Below, piece by piece: positions 13,594 to 22,380 of a stretch of 39,807 bases of DNA. The stretch is from Bacillota bacterium (GTDB lineage Bacteria; Bacillota; DTU030; DUMP01). Where the stretch lies: the NCBI GenBank assembly GCA_012837285.1, contig DURJ01000120.1, positions 1 to 39,807 on the forward strand. The letters run 5' to 3'. The notes beneath the pieces were generated by a model. The model saw only the letters and a list, made by a program, of their open reading frames with translations, was not told where the DNA came from and did no database searches. Position numbers and translations under genes: made by a program. The stretch's first letter is position 1; every line of letters starts with the position of its first letter.

Positions 13594-14583
13594 ATGATGA
13601 ATGTAATTGAACGGATTCATCAAGGAGCGCGTCGTCTCGGAAAGACAATAGTGCTTCCCGAGGGCATCGATGAACGGGTGGTCAGAGCTGCCGCTATTGC
13701 TAAAGAAAAAGGTTTAGCCCGCCCGATCGTACTGGGCAAGAAAGCGCAGGTGGAGGAGTTACTGGAAAAGACCGGCGACGCCGGGGTTGAGATTATCGAC
13801 CCTGAACAGGCAGAACAGGCTGACAGCTACGCGGCCGCGTTGCATGAGTTACGGAAGAAAAAAGGTCTCAGTCTGGAAGATGCCAAAGTTTTAGTGCGTA
13901 ATCCGATGTACTATGCCACCATGATGGTAAAGAGCGGAGATGCTGACGGTTATGTGGGTGGCATAGCCAGCACCACCGCTGATACTTTTAGACCGGCTCT
14001 GCGGGTGATTAAGACGGCGCCTGGTATACCACTGGTGTCCAGTGCTTTTATTATGGTGGTTCCCGATTGCTCGTTAGGTGAAGACGGCGTTTTTATTATG
14101 GCGGACTGTGCTTTAAATCCTAATCCCGATGCCGAGCAACTGGCGGCTATCGCTGTAGCGTCGGCCCGAACGGGTAAGGTGCTGGCGGGTCTGGAGCCAC
14201 GGGTGGCAATGCTTTCTTTCTCTACTAAGGGCAGTGCTCAGCACGAACTAGTGGATAAAGTAGTGCAAGCCACAAAGATAGCGCAAAAAATGGCACCGGA
14301 GTTAATGTTAGATGGCGAGCTACAACTGGATGCGGCGATAGTACCGGACGTGGGTCGGAAAAAAGCACCGAGCAGCCCTGTTGCTGGAAGGGCCAATGTA
14401 CTGGTATTTCCTGATTTGCAGTCAGCCAACATAGGCTATAAGTTGGTGCAACGGTTAGCGAACGCCGAAGCCATCGGTCCTGTTTCGCAGGGGATGGCCT
14501 TGCCGGTGAATGATATGTCCCGCGGCTCCAGCGTAGAAGACATTGTCAACGTGATTGCCATTACCGCTTTACAAGGCGCTTAG
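13594..14583 (+). CDS. pta: Phosphate acetyltransferase
   Basis: A 329-residue short-form Pta that interconverts acetyl-CoA plus phosphate and acetyl phosphate plus CoA. The N-terminal KTIVLPEGIDERVVRAA pattern, NPMYYATMMVKSGDADGYVGG (about 107-127) and the C-terminal ANVLVFPDLQSANIGYKL and GMALPVNDMSRGSS motifs identify it. The start is ATG 13594 or the adjacent ATG 13597; the ribosome site (AGGATAGCCAGGCAAG) is poor. The ackA gene follows after 18 bases, so the two form the acetate-ATP operon. With the upstream CoA-transferase cluster it indicates acetate production or consumption. Confidence 0.95.
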   Translation: MMNVIERIHQGARRLGKTIVLPEGIDERVVRAAAIAKEKGLARPIVLGKKAQVEELLEKTGDAGVEIIDPEQAEQADSYAAALHELRKKKGLSLEDAKVLVRNPMYYATMMVKSGDADGYVGGIASTTADTFRPALRVIKTAPGIPLVSSAFIMVVPDCSLGEDGVFIMADCALNPNPDAEQLAAIAVASARTGKVLAGLEPRVAMLSFSTKGSAQHELVDKVVQATKIAQKMAPELMLDGELQLDAAIVPDVGRKKAPSSPVAGRANVLVFPDLQSANIGYKLVQRLANAEAIGPVSQGMALPVNDMSRGSSVEDIVNVIAITALQGA

Positions 14584-14601
14584 TGGAAAGGGTGTGACTT
14601 G

Positions 14602-15798
14602 GTGAAGATTCTAGTTATAAACTGCGGTAGTTCTTCGTTAAAATACCAGCTCATAGATACAGACGGCGAGCTGGTAATGGCCAAGGGGCTGGTAGAGCGG
14701 ATTGGCATTGAGGGTTCGCTGATTACCCACCAGACAAACGCGCACCAAATACAAACGGAGACAGAAATTCCTGATCATAAAGTCGGGATCAAACTGGTGG
14801 TGGATGCATTACTTAGCCCTGACCACGGTGCTTTAGCCAGTCTGGATGAGATTTCAGCTGTGGGGCACCGAGTTGTTCACGGCGGTGAGAAGTTCGCTGA
14901 CTCAGTAATCATCAACGCTGAGGTTATGGAGACCCTACATGCTTGTGCTGGCCTGGCACCTCTTCATAATCCGGCTAACATCATTGGTATTGAAGCTTGC
15001 CAGGCATTGTTGCCGGGGGTGCCCCAGGTAGCGGTGTTCGACACCGCTTTTCATCAGACCACGCCGTCAGAAGCCCATATCTATGGTTTGCCTTATGAGT
15101 ATTATGAACAATATGGCGTTCGCCGTTATGGTTTTCATGGGACATCGCATAAGTATGTGTCCCGCCGGGCAGCAAAAATGTTGGGGCGTCCACTGGAGGA
15201 GCTGAAACTGGTAACCTGCCATTTGGGCAATGGTTCCAGTATTACCGCGGTTAAGGGCGGTGTGTCGGTGGATACCTCCCTGGGTTTCGGTACAATTTCA
15301 GGGACTATCATGGGAACCCGCTGCGGCGATGTAGATCCGGCGGTAATTCCCTATCTGATGGAGCAAGCGGATCTTTCCCCTCGGGAAATGAACGACATTC
15401 TTTACAAGCAAAGTGGTCTGCTTGGGATTTCGGGTGTTTCGTCCGATGCGCGCGACATTGAGCAGGCCTCCAATGCAGGTAACAAGCGGGCTCAATTAGC
15501 TCTGAATATGCTCTGCTATTTTACCCGCAAGTACATCGGTGCTTACGCTGCTGCCATGGGTGGCTTAGATGCCATTGTGTTTACAGCTGGTATTGGTGAG
15601 AACAGCATCACCATTCGGTCTCAGATTTGCCAAGGGTTGGAGTTCTTAGGAGCAATAATGGATCCGGAGAAGAACAGGACCAGAGGGAAGGAAGTAGATG
15701 TGAGCACAGCTGATGCTAAGGTGCACATCTTGGTTATTCCCACCAACGAAGAGCTGATGATTGCCCAAGACACGGCTGAACTGATGGCCAAGAGATGA
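14602..15798 (+). CDS. ackA: Acetate kinase
   Basis: A 398-residue acetate kinase that makes ATP from acetyl phosphate by substrate-level phosphorylation. The start MKILVINCGSSSLKYQL, the GHRVVHGG motif (near residue 90), VFDTAFHQTTP, RRYGFHGTSHKYVS and FTAGIGENS are diagnostic of the ASKHA-fold family. GTG 14602 fits the family N-terminus with GAAAGGGTG upstream; a TTG one codon earlier is less likely. It is the second gene of the pta-ackA operon. Confidence 0.96.
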   Translation: MKILVINCGSSSLKYQLIDTDGELVMAKGLVERIGIEGSLITHQTNAHQIQTETEIPDHKVGIKLVVDALLSPDHGALASLDEISAVGHRVVHGGEKFADSVIINAEVMETLHACAGLAPLHNPANIIGIEACQALLPGVPQVAVFDTAFHQTTPSEAHIYGLPYEYYEQYGVRRYGFHGTSHKYVSRRAAKMLGRPLEELKLVTCHLGNGSSITAVKGGVSVDTSLGFGTISGTIMGTRCGDVDPAVIPYLMEQADLSPREMNDILYKQSGLLGISGVSSDARDIEQASNAGNKRAQLALNMLCYFTRKYIGAYAAAMGGLDAIVFTAGIGENSITIRSQICQGLEFLGAIMDPEKNRTRGKEVDVSTADAKVHILVIPTNEELMIAQDTAELMAKR

Positions 15799-15799
15799 A

Positions 15800-15828
15800 T
15801 TGACAGGTATAGCAGGGCAAAGTATAAT
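15800..15828 (+). promoter_or_regulatory. Perfect consensus sigma-A promoter
   Basis: TTGACA (15800-15805), 17-base spacer (15806-15822), TATAAT (15823-15828): an exact match to the housekeeping consensus, starting 2 bases after the ackA stop. It drives yceD and rpmF, with a leader of only about 18 bases. Confidence 0.88.
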
Positions 15829-15852
15829 ACAGACGTTAAGCAGGTGAGACAC

Positions 15853-16368
15853 GTGGAGGTGGACATTAGCTCCATCCGGTACAATGTGGGTGCTAGTTTT
15901 AAGGTTACGGTTTCCGCCAGCTGGCCGCCGTTTGAGTGGGCAGGCGAGGAAATCTGTTTTGATCAACCGGTAACAGTGGAACTGGAACTTACCAATACAG
16001 GGGAATTGTACTTGGCCCGAGGCCAAGTAACCACGACGGTGGTTATGGCCTGCAGCCGTTGTCTGGAACCGGTCAAACTTGCCCTGGAGCTGCCATTTGC
16101 TGTCGGCTATACAGAACACAAGATGGATACGACTTCGCCGGATGACAACCTGGAAGTGCGGCCCATTAGCGGAGATATCATTGATGTGACCCCAGATGTT
16201 GAAGAGACCATACTTTTGTCTTTGCCAATGAAGTCTCTTTGCAACCCGGATTGTCAGGGATTATGCCCCCAGTGTGGGCAGAACCTTAATCTTAAGTTGT
16301 GCACCTGCAAGCAAGACCGGGTAGACCCGCGGCTGGCCGTCTTACGTGATTTCATCAACAAGATTTAA
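15853..16368 (+). CDS. yceD: DUF177 / YceD family protein
   Basis: A 171-residue DUF177 protein. The family is almost always encoded next to rpmF and has been linked to 23S rRNA maturation or 50S assembly in bacteria and plastids. Conserved CSRCL (around 64-68) and the C-terminal cysteine cluster CNPDCQGLCPQCGQNL, followed by CTC, suggest a metal site. GTG 15853 is chosen because AGGTGA lies just upstream; an earlier in-frame GTG at 15844 overlaps that site. rpmF follows 18 bases later. Confidence 0.88.
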   Translation: MEVDISSIRYNVGASFKVTVSASWPPFEWAGEEICFDQPVTVELELTNTGELYLARGQVTTTVVMACSRCLEPVKLALELPFAVGYTEHKMDTTSPDDNLEVRPISGDIIDVTPDVEETILLSLPMKSLCNPDCQGLCPQCGQNLNLKLCTCKQDRVDPRLAVLRDFINKI

Positions 16369-16386
16369 CAAAGAGGGGGTGCACAC

Positions 16387-16572
16387 ATGGCTGTACCTAA
16401 GCAAAAGATGTCCCGAAGCCGTACTCGCCGGCGGCGGGCCAAATGGAAGTTGACCCTGCCGGGCTTGATCGAGTGCCCCCAGTGCCACGAGCATACCATG
16501 CCGCACCGGATCTGCTCTTCATGTGGGTATTATGACGGGAAACAAGTGGTGAAGAAGAAAAAAGCTGACTAA
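16387..16572 (+). CDS. rpmF: 50S ribosomal protein L32
   Basis: A 61-residue L32. The N-terminal MAVPKQKMSRSRTRRRRA and the zinc-binding pairs CPQC (residues 31-34) and CSSC (44-47) are those of the zinc-carrying form. ATG 16387 follows AAAGAGGGGG. It is cotranscribed with yceD and followed by a terminator. Confidence 0.97.
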   Translation: MAVPKQKMSRSRTRRRRAKWKLTLPGLIECPQCHEHTMPHRICSSCGYYDGKQVVKKKKAD

Positions 16573-16585
16573 GCGCAATAAACAC

Positions 16586-16633
16586 GAAGAGGTGGTTTCT
16601 CTGAGCTGAGGAACTACCTCTTCTTGTTATTTT
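16586..16633 (+). terminator. Rho-independent terminator after rpmF
   Basis: GAAGAGGTGGTT (16586-16597) pairs with AACTACCTCTTC (16612-16623) over 12 positions (one G-U), followed by TTGTTATTTT. It separates rpmF from the fatty-acid operon. Confidence 0.85.
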
Positions 16634-16647
16634 CGGTTAATTGTGGC

Positions 16648-16676
16648 TTGCATAGGGATGATTAAACCGATATACT
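16648..16676 (+). promoter_or_regulatory. Sigma-A promoter of the fapR-fab operon
   Basis: TTGCAT (16648-16653), 17-base spacer, TATACT (16671-16676). The transcript would start near 16683, about 47 bases before fapR. Confidence 0.75.
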
Positions 16677-16680
16677 TTAA

Positions 16681-16723
16681 TTTAATACTACCTACATATA
16701 TCACCAGGTAATAAAGGTAGGTG
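16681..16723 (+). promoter_or_regulatory. Candidate FapR operator and RBS-masking hairpin
   Basis: This AT-rich stretch covers the predicted start of transcription, where FapR binds in other Firmicutes. On the minus strand it reads TTATTACCTGGTGATAT, partly like the TTAGTAC...GTACTAA palindrome. At the RNA level CTACCT (16688-16693) can pair with AGGTAG (16715-16720), which contains the ribosome-binding site of fapR. Either role would give feedback on the operon. The match to the operator is imperfect. Confidence 0.35.
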
Positions 16724-16729
16724 ATAAGA

Positions 16730-17314
16730 GTGGCGGACAGCCAGCTTACTAAACCAGAGCGCCTGGATGCACTGCGGCAAGCCATAGCGGAAAACCCGTT
16801 TGTTACTGATGAGATGTTGGCCTCTCGTTTTCAAGTGAGCACTCAAACTGTGCGTTTGGACCGGATGCAACTAGGTATTCCTGAGGTACGCACACGTACC
16901 AGGCGAGTGGCTGAAGGGGCTTACCGGAAACTCAGGTCACTTAAAGGTCGAGAGATTGTCGGCGATCTGTATGATCTGGAACGTGGGGTACGGGCGCTGT
17001 CAGTTCTGGAGACTACAGCCGACATGGTGTTCGAAAAGTCCAAAGTCGTCCGCGGTCATTTCATGTTTGCTCAGGCCGAATCACTAGCTCTGGCGGTTAT
17101 TGATGCTGAAGCTGCTTTGACCGGTGTAGCCAACATCAAGTATAAGCAGCCGGTTCGTGTTGGCCAGAGACTGTTTGCCCAGGCAGAAGTGACCCGTCGG
17201 CGTCAGAACAAGTATTTTGTGGCGGTGCGTACCTACGAAAGCAATCAAGAAGTGTTTCGAGCCAAATTCATCATGGTGTCTCTGGACGAGGAGAGGGGGA
17301 CAACCGAGCCATGA
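16730..17314 (+). CDS. fapR: Fatty acid and phospholipid synthesis repressor FapR
   Basis: A 194-residue FapR, a repressor of fatty-acid synthesis genes that is released from DNA by malonyl-CoA. Residues 1-55 carry a helix-turn-helix (TDEMLASRFQVSTQTVRLDRMQL) and a linker; residues about 90-190 are the hot-dog ligand domain with GHFMFAQAESLALAVIDAE. GTG 16730 follows AGGTAGGTGA; a GTG at 16721 overlaps that site. Its stop overlaps the plsX start by ATGA. Autoregulation of the operon is expected. Confidence 0.93.
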   Translation: MADSQLTKPERLDALRQAIAENPFVTDEMLASRFQVSTQTVRLDRMQLGIPEVRTRTRRVAEGAYRKLRSLKGREIVGDLYDLERGVRALSVLETTADMVFEKSKVVRGHFMFAQAESLALAVIDAEAALTGVANIKYKQPVRVGQRLFAQAEVTRRRQNKYFVAVRTYESNQEVFRAKFIMVSLDEERGTTEP

Positions 17315-18327
17315 AAATAGCTGTGGACGCCATGGGCGGCGACTGGGCACCGCGGGAGATTGTCAAAGGAGCGGTACAAGCAGCTGCAACTTTAGGCGCG
17401 AGAATTATCCTGGTGGGTAATCCGGATCAGATAGCCGCACTGGAAACTGAAGTGGGATTACCAGCACCTGGGGTCGAGGTGATTCCAGCGTGGCAACAGG
17501 TAGAGATGAGCGATAAACCGGTCTATGCTCTACGCCACAAGAAGGAAAGCTCATTGGCAGTGGCAGCGGCATTGGTGAGAAATGGGGATGCAGGCGCCTT
17601 GGTATCGGCGGGTAACACTGGGGCCACCATGGCTTTTTCCCTGCGCAATTTTGGTCGATTACCCGGGGTAGATCGCCCTGGCATTGCTATCCCAATGCCC
17701 ACTACCCGCGGCTATTGCATGTTTATCGACGGTGGCGCCAACCTTGAGGCTAAACCCCGTTATCTGCTGCAGTTTGCCTACATGGGCAGTCTTTATGTTC
17801 AGAGCGTTCTGGGCTGGAAACATCCCAAGGTAGCTCTTCTTAATGTCGGTTCAGAACCGGAGAAGGGAACGGCGGTTTTGCAGGACGCCTATAAGCTACT
17901 GAATGCTTCCGGACTCAATTTTATCGGTAATATTGAAAGTCGCGATATTTTGTCTGGGGTTGCTGATGTGGTGGTTACCGACGGTTTTAGCGGCAACCTA
18001 ATATTAAAGTTCGCAGAAGGATTAGCGACGGCATTGCTGGATATGCTTAAGACTGAAATCAAACAAAGCGGGTTGGGTGTTCAGCTGGGTGCATACCTGA
18101 CGCGGCCGGCCTTCCAAAACTTAAAAAAGCGTATGAACTACGAAGAATACGGCGGAGCGCTGCTGCTAGGGCTAAACCACCCCACTGTAATCTGTCACGG
18201 CTCATCACGTGCTCGAGCTATTTTCAATGCCATTCGCGTAGCCCAGGAATCGTTGTCACAAAATGTGACCGGAAAAATCGCAGATCTTATGCGAGAAGAA
18301 CCGGAAGGAAGTAGGGAAAATAAATGA
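17311..18327 (+). CDS. plsX: Phosphate acyltransferase PlsX
   Basis: A 338-residue PlsX that turns acyl-ACP and phosphate into acyl phosphate for phospholipid synthesis. The N-terminus MKIAVDAMGGDWAPREIVKG, ALVSAGNTGATMA (around 94-106), the DGGANLEAKP segment and VVVTDGFSGNLILKF are typical. The ATG overlaps the fapR stop by 4 bases and its own stop overlaps fabH by 4, showing tight coupling. Confidence 0.96.
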   Translation: MKIAVDAMGGDWAPREIVKGAVQAAATLGARIILVGNPDQIAALETEVGLPAPGVEVIPAWQQVEMSDKPVYALRHKKESSLAVAAALVRNGDAGALVSAGNTGATMAFSLRNFGRLPGVDRPGIAIPMPTTRGYCMFIDGGANLEAKPRYLLQFAYMGSLYVQSVLGWKHPKVALLNVGSEPEKGTAVLQDAYKLLNASGLNFIGNIESRDILSGVADVVVTDGFSGNLILKFAEGLATALLDMLKTEIKQSGLGVQLGAYLTRPAFQNLKKRMNYEEYGGALLLGLNHPTVICHGSSRARAIFNAIRVAQESLSQNVTGKIADLMREEPEGSRENK

Positions 18328-19331
18328 CCGGGAAACGAGGCGTGTCAATAATAGGCTGGGGCAGTGCCCTACCCTCCACGGTAATAACAAACCAAGAACT
18401 GGAAAAGAGTGTTGACACCTCGGATGAGTGGATCAGAACACGTACCGGTATTCGAGAGCGAAGGGTTGCCGGTCCAGAGGAAGCGGCTTCTGATTTGGCG
18501 CTTAGGGCCGCCCAAGCAGCCTTAAAGAAGGCCCGGATAAGTGCTCAGCAGCTTGGCTTGATTATAGTGGCCACAGTAACGCCTGATATGGTTTTTCCCG
18601 CTACTGCCTGTTTGGTGCAACACCGATTAGGGGCCAATACTGCCGGTGCCTTTGACCTAGAGGCAGGTTGTACCGGTTTTCTTTACGGGTTGTCCGTAGG
18701 CCGTGAGTTCGTTCGGGGCGGAACCTACGATTATGTATTGGTTGTTGGGGTGGATATTCTATCACGCATCACTAATTGGCAGGATCGCAATACGTGTGTG
18801 TTGTTCGGCGATGGTGCAGCAGCAGTGATTTTGGGGGCGGGCCGAGCCGAAGAGGGTATTTTGTCTACTTATTTGGGTTCTGACGGCAGTGGTAGTGAGT
18901 ACTTATATCTACCGGCCGGCGGCTCCCGGCAACCGCTGGATTGCAGGGCCTTAGAACAAGGGTTGCAATATACCCACATGAATGGACCAGAAGTGTTTAA
19001 ATTTGCTGTACACATCATGGTTGATGCAACCTTGGAGGCTTTGAATAGAGCTGGGCTGTGCTTAGATGAAGTTGCGTATCTAATACCGCACCAGGCCAAT
19101 CAGCGCATTATTGACGCGGCTACCAAAAGGCTGCGGATTTCGCGGGAACGCATCCTGGTCAACTTGGATCGATACGGCAACATGTCCTCGGCTTCCATTC
19201 CGGTTGCTCTGGCCGAGGCAGCCGATGCCGGGCAATTCCAACCCGGAGATGTACTGGTTTTGGTGGGGTTCGGCGCGGGTCTTACCTGGGGGGCCAATGT
19301 TATTAAATGGGGGCCAGACGCCGTCCACTAA
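18324..19331 (+). CDS. fabH: 3-oxoacyl-ACP synthase III
   Basis: A 335-residue KAS III that condenses acetyl-CoA (or a branched acyl-CoA) with malonyl-ACP to start fatty-acid synthesis. Catalytic Cys116 is in EAGCTGF, the histidine in IPHQANQRI and the asparagine in YGNMSSASIP, so the Cys-His-Asn triad is complete. The ATG overlaps the plsX stop by 4 bases. Length is normal. Confidence 0.96.
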   Translation: MTGKRGVSIIGWGSALPSTVITNQELEKSVDTSDEWIRTRTGIRERRVAGPEEAASDLALRAAQAALKKARISAQQLGLIIVATVTPDMVFPATACLVQHRLGANTAGAFDLEAGCTGFLYGLSVGREFVRGGTYDYVLVVGVDILSRITNWQDRNTCVLFGDGAAAVILGAGRAEEGILSTYLGSDGSGSEYLYLPAGGSRQPLDCRALEQGLQYTHMNGPEVFKFAVHIMVDATLEALNRAGLCLDEVAYLIPHQANQRIIDAATKRLRISRERILVNLDRYGNMSSASIPVALAEAADAGQFQPGDVLVLVGFGAGLTWGANVIKWGPDAVH

Positions 19332-19343
19332 AGAATGCTCGGT

Positions 19344-19362
19344 ATTTGAGCCAGTACTAATT
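19344..19362. promoter_or_regulatory. Possible second FapR-like half-site
   Basis: In the 63-base gap before fabK the sequence CCAGTACTAATT contains the half-site GTACTAA. The left half is poorly conserved. It might be a second binding site for FapR, but the evidence is weak. Confidence 0.2.
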
Positions 19363-19394
19363 TGGATAGCACGCGATAGCGAGGAGGCGAGGTT

Positions 19395-20369
19395 GTGCGC
19401 ACAGCAGTATGCGAATTACTGGGAATAGAGTATCCGATTTTGCAGGGCGGTATGGCTTGGGTGGCCACGGCCGAACTGGCAGCGGCGGTATCCAACGCCG
19501 GAGGTTTGGGGATCATCGGAGCTGGAAGCATGCCCGGCGAACTGCTAAGAAAGGAAATCAGAACCTGTAAGAGCCTGACTTCCAAGCCGTTTGGTGTTAA
19601 TATATACTATTTGTCACCGTCAGTGCAGGAAATTGTGGAAGTTGTAATTGAAGAGAAGGTGCCGGTGGTAACTACTGGGGCGGGTAATCCGGGGAAAGAT
19701 CTGCCGCGCTTTAAGGCCCAAGGTATCAAAGTGCTGCCGGTGGTCTCAGCGGTGGCCTTGGCCAAACGCTTAGTTCGGGCCGGTGCCGATGCTGTTATTG
19801 CTGAGGGAATGGAATGTGGGGGTCACATTGGGGAGACAACTACCATGGCCCTGCTACCTCAAGTAGTGTCAGCGGTGAGCGTACCGGTGATTGCCGCCGG
19901 GGGCATTGCCGACGGCCGGGGGTTGGCAGCGGCATTGGCTCTGGGGGCCCAGGGGGTCCAAATGGGAACTAGGTTTGTAGCCAGTGTTGAGTGTACAGTA
20001 CATGAAAACTACAAACAGGCAGTTGTAAAAGCAAAAGACCGTTCCACTGTAATTACAGGAGCAAGTATCGGACATCCGGTACGGGTAATGAACAACCAAC
20101 TGGCGCGAGAATTTGCGCTTTTGGAACAGCAGGGGGTCGGTCGCCAAGAACTGGAGCAGTTGGGAACAGGACGGCTGCGGGCAGCAGTACAGGATGGAGA
20201 TGTAAAATATGGTTCAGTGATGTGTGGCCAGGTGGCCGGTTTAGTCCAAGAGATTTTACCTGTGGATGAAATCATTACTGGTATTATGGCTGAGGCCGGT
20301 GACATATTGCAGCGGCTGGGGCGGCGTATGGCTGCTAACAAGCAGACCGTAGGGCTGTTGGAGGTATGA
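19395..20369 (+). CDS. fabK: Enoyl-ACP reductase II (FMN-dependent)
   Basis: A 324-residue FabK, the flavin-dependent NAD(P)H enoyl-ACP reductase that completes each elongation cycle. Family features: ILQGGMAWVATAELAAAVSNAGGLGIIG (residues 15-42 in parts), VSAVALAKRLVRAGADAVIAEG, the ECGGHIG motif and the phosphate-binding PVIAAGGIADGRGLAAALALGAQGVQMGTRF region. Nitronate monooxygenases share the fold, but the fab context decides. GTG 19395 follows GAGGAGGCGAGG. No fabI is seen in the window. Confidence 0.93.
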   Translation: MRTAVCELLGIEYPILQGGMAWVATAELAAAVSNAGGLGIIGAGSMPGELLRKEIRTCKSLTSKPFGVNIYYLSPSVQEIVEVVIEEKVPVVTTGAGNPGKDLPRFKAQGIKVLPVVSAVALAKRLVRAGADAVIAEGMECGGHIGETTTMALLPQVVSAVSVPVIAAGGIADGRGLAAALALGAQGVQMGTRFVASVECTVHENYKQAVVKAKDRSTVITGASIGHPVRVMNNQLAREFALLEQQGVGRQELEQLGTGRLRAAVQDGDVKYGSVMCGQVAGLVQEILPVDEIITGIMAEAGDILQRLGRRMAANKQTVGLLEV

Positions 20370-20372
20370 ATT

Positions 20373-21317
20373 ATGAGCAGAGATCACGTAGCCTTGTTGT
20401 TCCCTGGGCAAGGGGCACAGTACGTAGGGATGGGAAGAGATCTGGCCGGCCACTATTCCGCTGCTCGGGCAGTATTTGCTGCTGCAGATGAAACTTTGGG
20501 TTTTTCTATCAGCGACCTGTGCTTTAATGGTCCGGAAGAGCAACTTATCTTGACCCAAATCACCCAACCGGCTATTACGGCTGTAAGTTTGGCCTGTTGG
20601 GCGGTGCTGGCAGAGTCTGGCGTCAGGCCGGGGGTTGCTGCCGGGTTGAGTTTGGGTGAGTATTCAGCCCTAGCCGTGGCTGGGAGTTTTGGTTTTCGTA
20701 CGGCTGTATGGTTGGTACATGAGCGAGGCCGCTTGATGCAAGAAACTGTACCGGTTGGAGAAGGAACCATGGGGGCGATACTGGGCCTGGCTCCAGAAGA
20801 AGTTGACGAAATCTGTCGCTTGGCGCAAGAGAATGGCCAAGTTGAACCGGCAAACTATAATTGTCCGGGTCAAGTTGTTATTGCGGGGCATACCGAGGCG
20901 GTACTTGCTGCCGGCAATTTGGCCACAGCCAGAGGAGCCAGGTTTGTGCCACTGGATGTGAGCAGCCCCTTTCATTCGAGTTTACTCTCTCCGGCCGGGG
21001 AAAAGCTGGCCGCGATATTAGACCAGGTAGAGATCAAAGCTCCTGAGATTCCGGTGGTAGCCAATGTTACCGGGGACTATGTTACTACCGGAGAAGACAT
21101 AAGGGAATCCTTGGTGCGACAAGTAAGCTCACCGGTGAGGTGGGAGGACTCCATTCGGAGAATGCTGGCTGACGGGTATCACACTTTTATTGAAGTTGGC
21201 CCTGGCCGAGTATTAAATGGCTTCTTAAAGCGCATAGCTCGGACCGCACTATGTTTTAACGTCTATGACCTTCCTTCCTTCGAAAAGACCCTTGCGGAGC
21301 TGAAAGGGGTTAGTTAA
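20373..21317 (+). CDS. fabD: Malonyl-CoA:ACP transacylase
   Basis: A 314-residue FabD that loads malonyl groups onto ACP. FPGQGAQYVGMG (10-21), nucleophile Ser93 in GLSLGEYSAL, and the catalytic histidine in SSPFHSSLL are present. The ATG is 3 bases after the fabK stop, with GGAGGT at the fabK end serving as ribosome site. Confidence 0.96.
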   Translation: MSRDHVALLFPGQGAQYVGMGRDLAGHYSAARAVFAAADETLGFSISDLCFNGPEEQLILTQITQPAITAVSLACWAVLAESGVRPGVAAGLSLGEYSALAVAGSFGFRTAVWLVHERGRLMQETVPVGEGTMGAILGLAPEEVDEICRLAQENGQVEPANYNCPGQVVIAGHTEAVLAAGNLATARGARFVPLDVSSPFHSSLLSPAGEKLAAILDQVEIKAPEIPVVANVTGDYVTTGEDIRESLVRQVSSPVRWEDSIRRMLADGYHTFIEVGPGRVLNGFLKRIARTALCFNVYDLPSFEKTLAELKGVS

Positions 21318-21318
21318 A

Positions 21319-22062
21319 ATGGAGATAATTCCAGGTTCTGCTGTAGTTACCGGCGGTTCCCGTGGAATCGGTAAGGCCATTGCTATCAAACTGGCGCGGC
21401 TGGGAGCTCCAGTGGCTGTGGGCTATGCCAAGAATGCTGATCAGGCCCAAGCGGTAGTGACTGCTATTGCTGAGGCCGGTGGGACGGCGGCCGCTATCCA
21501 AGTGGACGTTTCTAGATCGGAACAGACGGAAAGATTTATTGCCCTGGCCGAACAAGCACTTGGTCCCATCGGAATACTGGTGAACAATGCCGGTATCACC
21601 CGGGACGGTTTATTGCTTAGACTAAAGAAAGAAGCGTGGGCAGACGTTATGTCGACTAATCTCGACGGGGTATTTTATTGCACCCAGGCGGTGCTAAAAG
21701 GTATGCTTAGGCGGAAATGTGGACGGATTGTGAATATTGCTTCCGTGGTCGGAATACACGGCAACGCCGGTCAGGCCAATTATGCGGCCGCTAAAGCCGG
21801 TGTCATCGGCCTGACTAAATCGGTAGCTCAAGAAGTGGCCGCAAGAGGCATCACAGTAAATGCAGTGGCGCCGGGATTTATTGCCACCGACATGACGGCT
21901 TCTTTGCCGACGGACATCCAACATATGTACTTGAGTAAAATCCCGGCCGGGCGCTATGGTGGGCCCGAAGATGTGGCAGCGGCAGTGGCTTTTGTCTGCA
22001 GCGCTGAAGCCGGGTATATTACCGGGCAGGTATTGGCTATCGACGGAGGACTTGGAATGTAG
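21319..22062 (+). CDS. fabG: 3-oxoacyl-ACP reductase
   Basis: A 247-residue short-chain dehydrogenase that reduces 3-oxoacyl-ACP with NADPH. It has the TGGSRGIGKAIA cofactor loop (11-22), NNAG (89-92), and the catalytic Ser142, Tyr155 and Lys159 (YAAAK). The start is 2 bases after the fabD stop, behind AAAGGGG. Position between fabD and acpP makes the fatty-acid role certain. Confidence 0.96.
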   Translation: MEIIPGSAVVTGGSRGIGKAIAIKLARLGAPVAVGYAKNADQAQAVVTAIAEAGGTAAAIQVDVSRSEQTERFIALAEQALGPIGILVNNAGITRDGLLLRLKKEAWADVMSTNLDGVFYCTQAVLKGMLRRKCGRIVNIASVVGIHGNAGQANYAAAKAGVIGLTKSVAQEVAARGITVNAVAPGFIATDMTASLPTDIQHMYLSKIPAGRYGGPEDVAAAVAFVCSAEAGYITGQVLAIDGGLGM

Positions 22063-22127
22063 CGGCAGGAATAGTAGCTCGGTTTCTGGTTTAACCCAAT
22101 GAAGCCGCCGAAAGGGGGTGAGATACT

Positions 22128-22358
22128 GTGGCTCTTTTTGACCGGGTAAAAGAGATCATTGTGGATCAGCTTGGCGTGGATGAGGACACTGTAACTATGG
22201 AAGCCTCGTTTGTGGATGATTTGGGGGCCGATTCGCTGGACATCGTGGAACTGGTGATGGCTCTTGAAGAAGACTTTGGGATTGAGATTCCAGATGAAGA
22301 TGCAGAGAAAATAGTCACTGTCGGGGATGCAGTAGAGTACATTAAGGCCAACTCTTAA
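22128..22358 (+). CDS. acpP: Acyl carrier protein
   Basis: A 76-residue acidic ACP with the phosphopantetheine attachment Ser36 in GADSLD, and the helix [23 protein letters not shown] in parts after it. GTG 22128 follows AAAGGGGGTGAG, one of the strongest ribosome sites in the operon. A hairpin between acpP and fabF may raise its expression relative to downstream genes. Confidence 0.97.
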   Translation: MALFDRVKEIIVDQLGVDEDTVTMEASFVDDLGADSLDIVELVMALEEDFGIEIPDEDAEKIVTVGDAVEYIKANS

Positions 22359-22380
22359 TGGGTCTCAGATTAAGGAAGGC

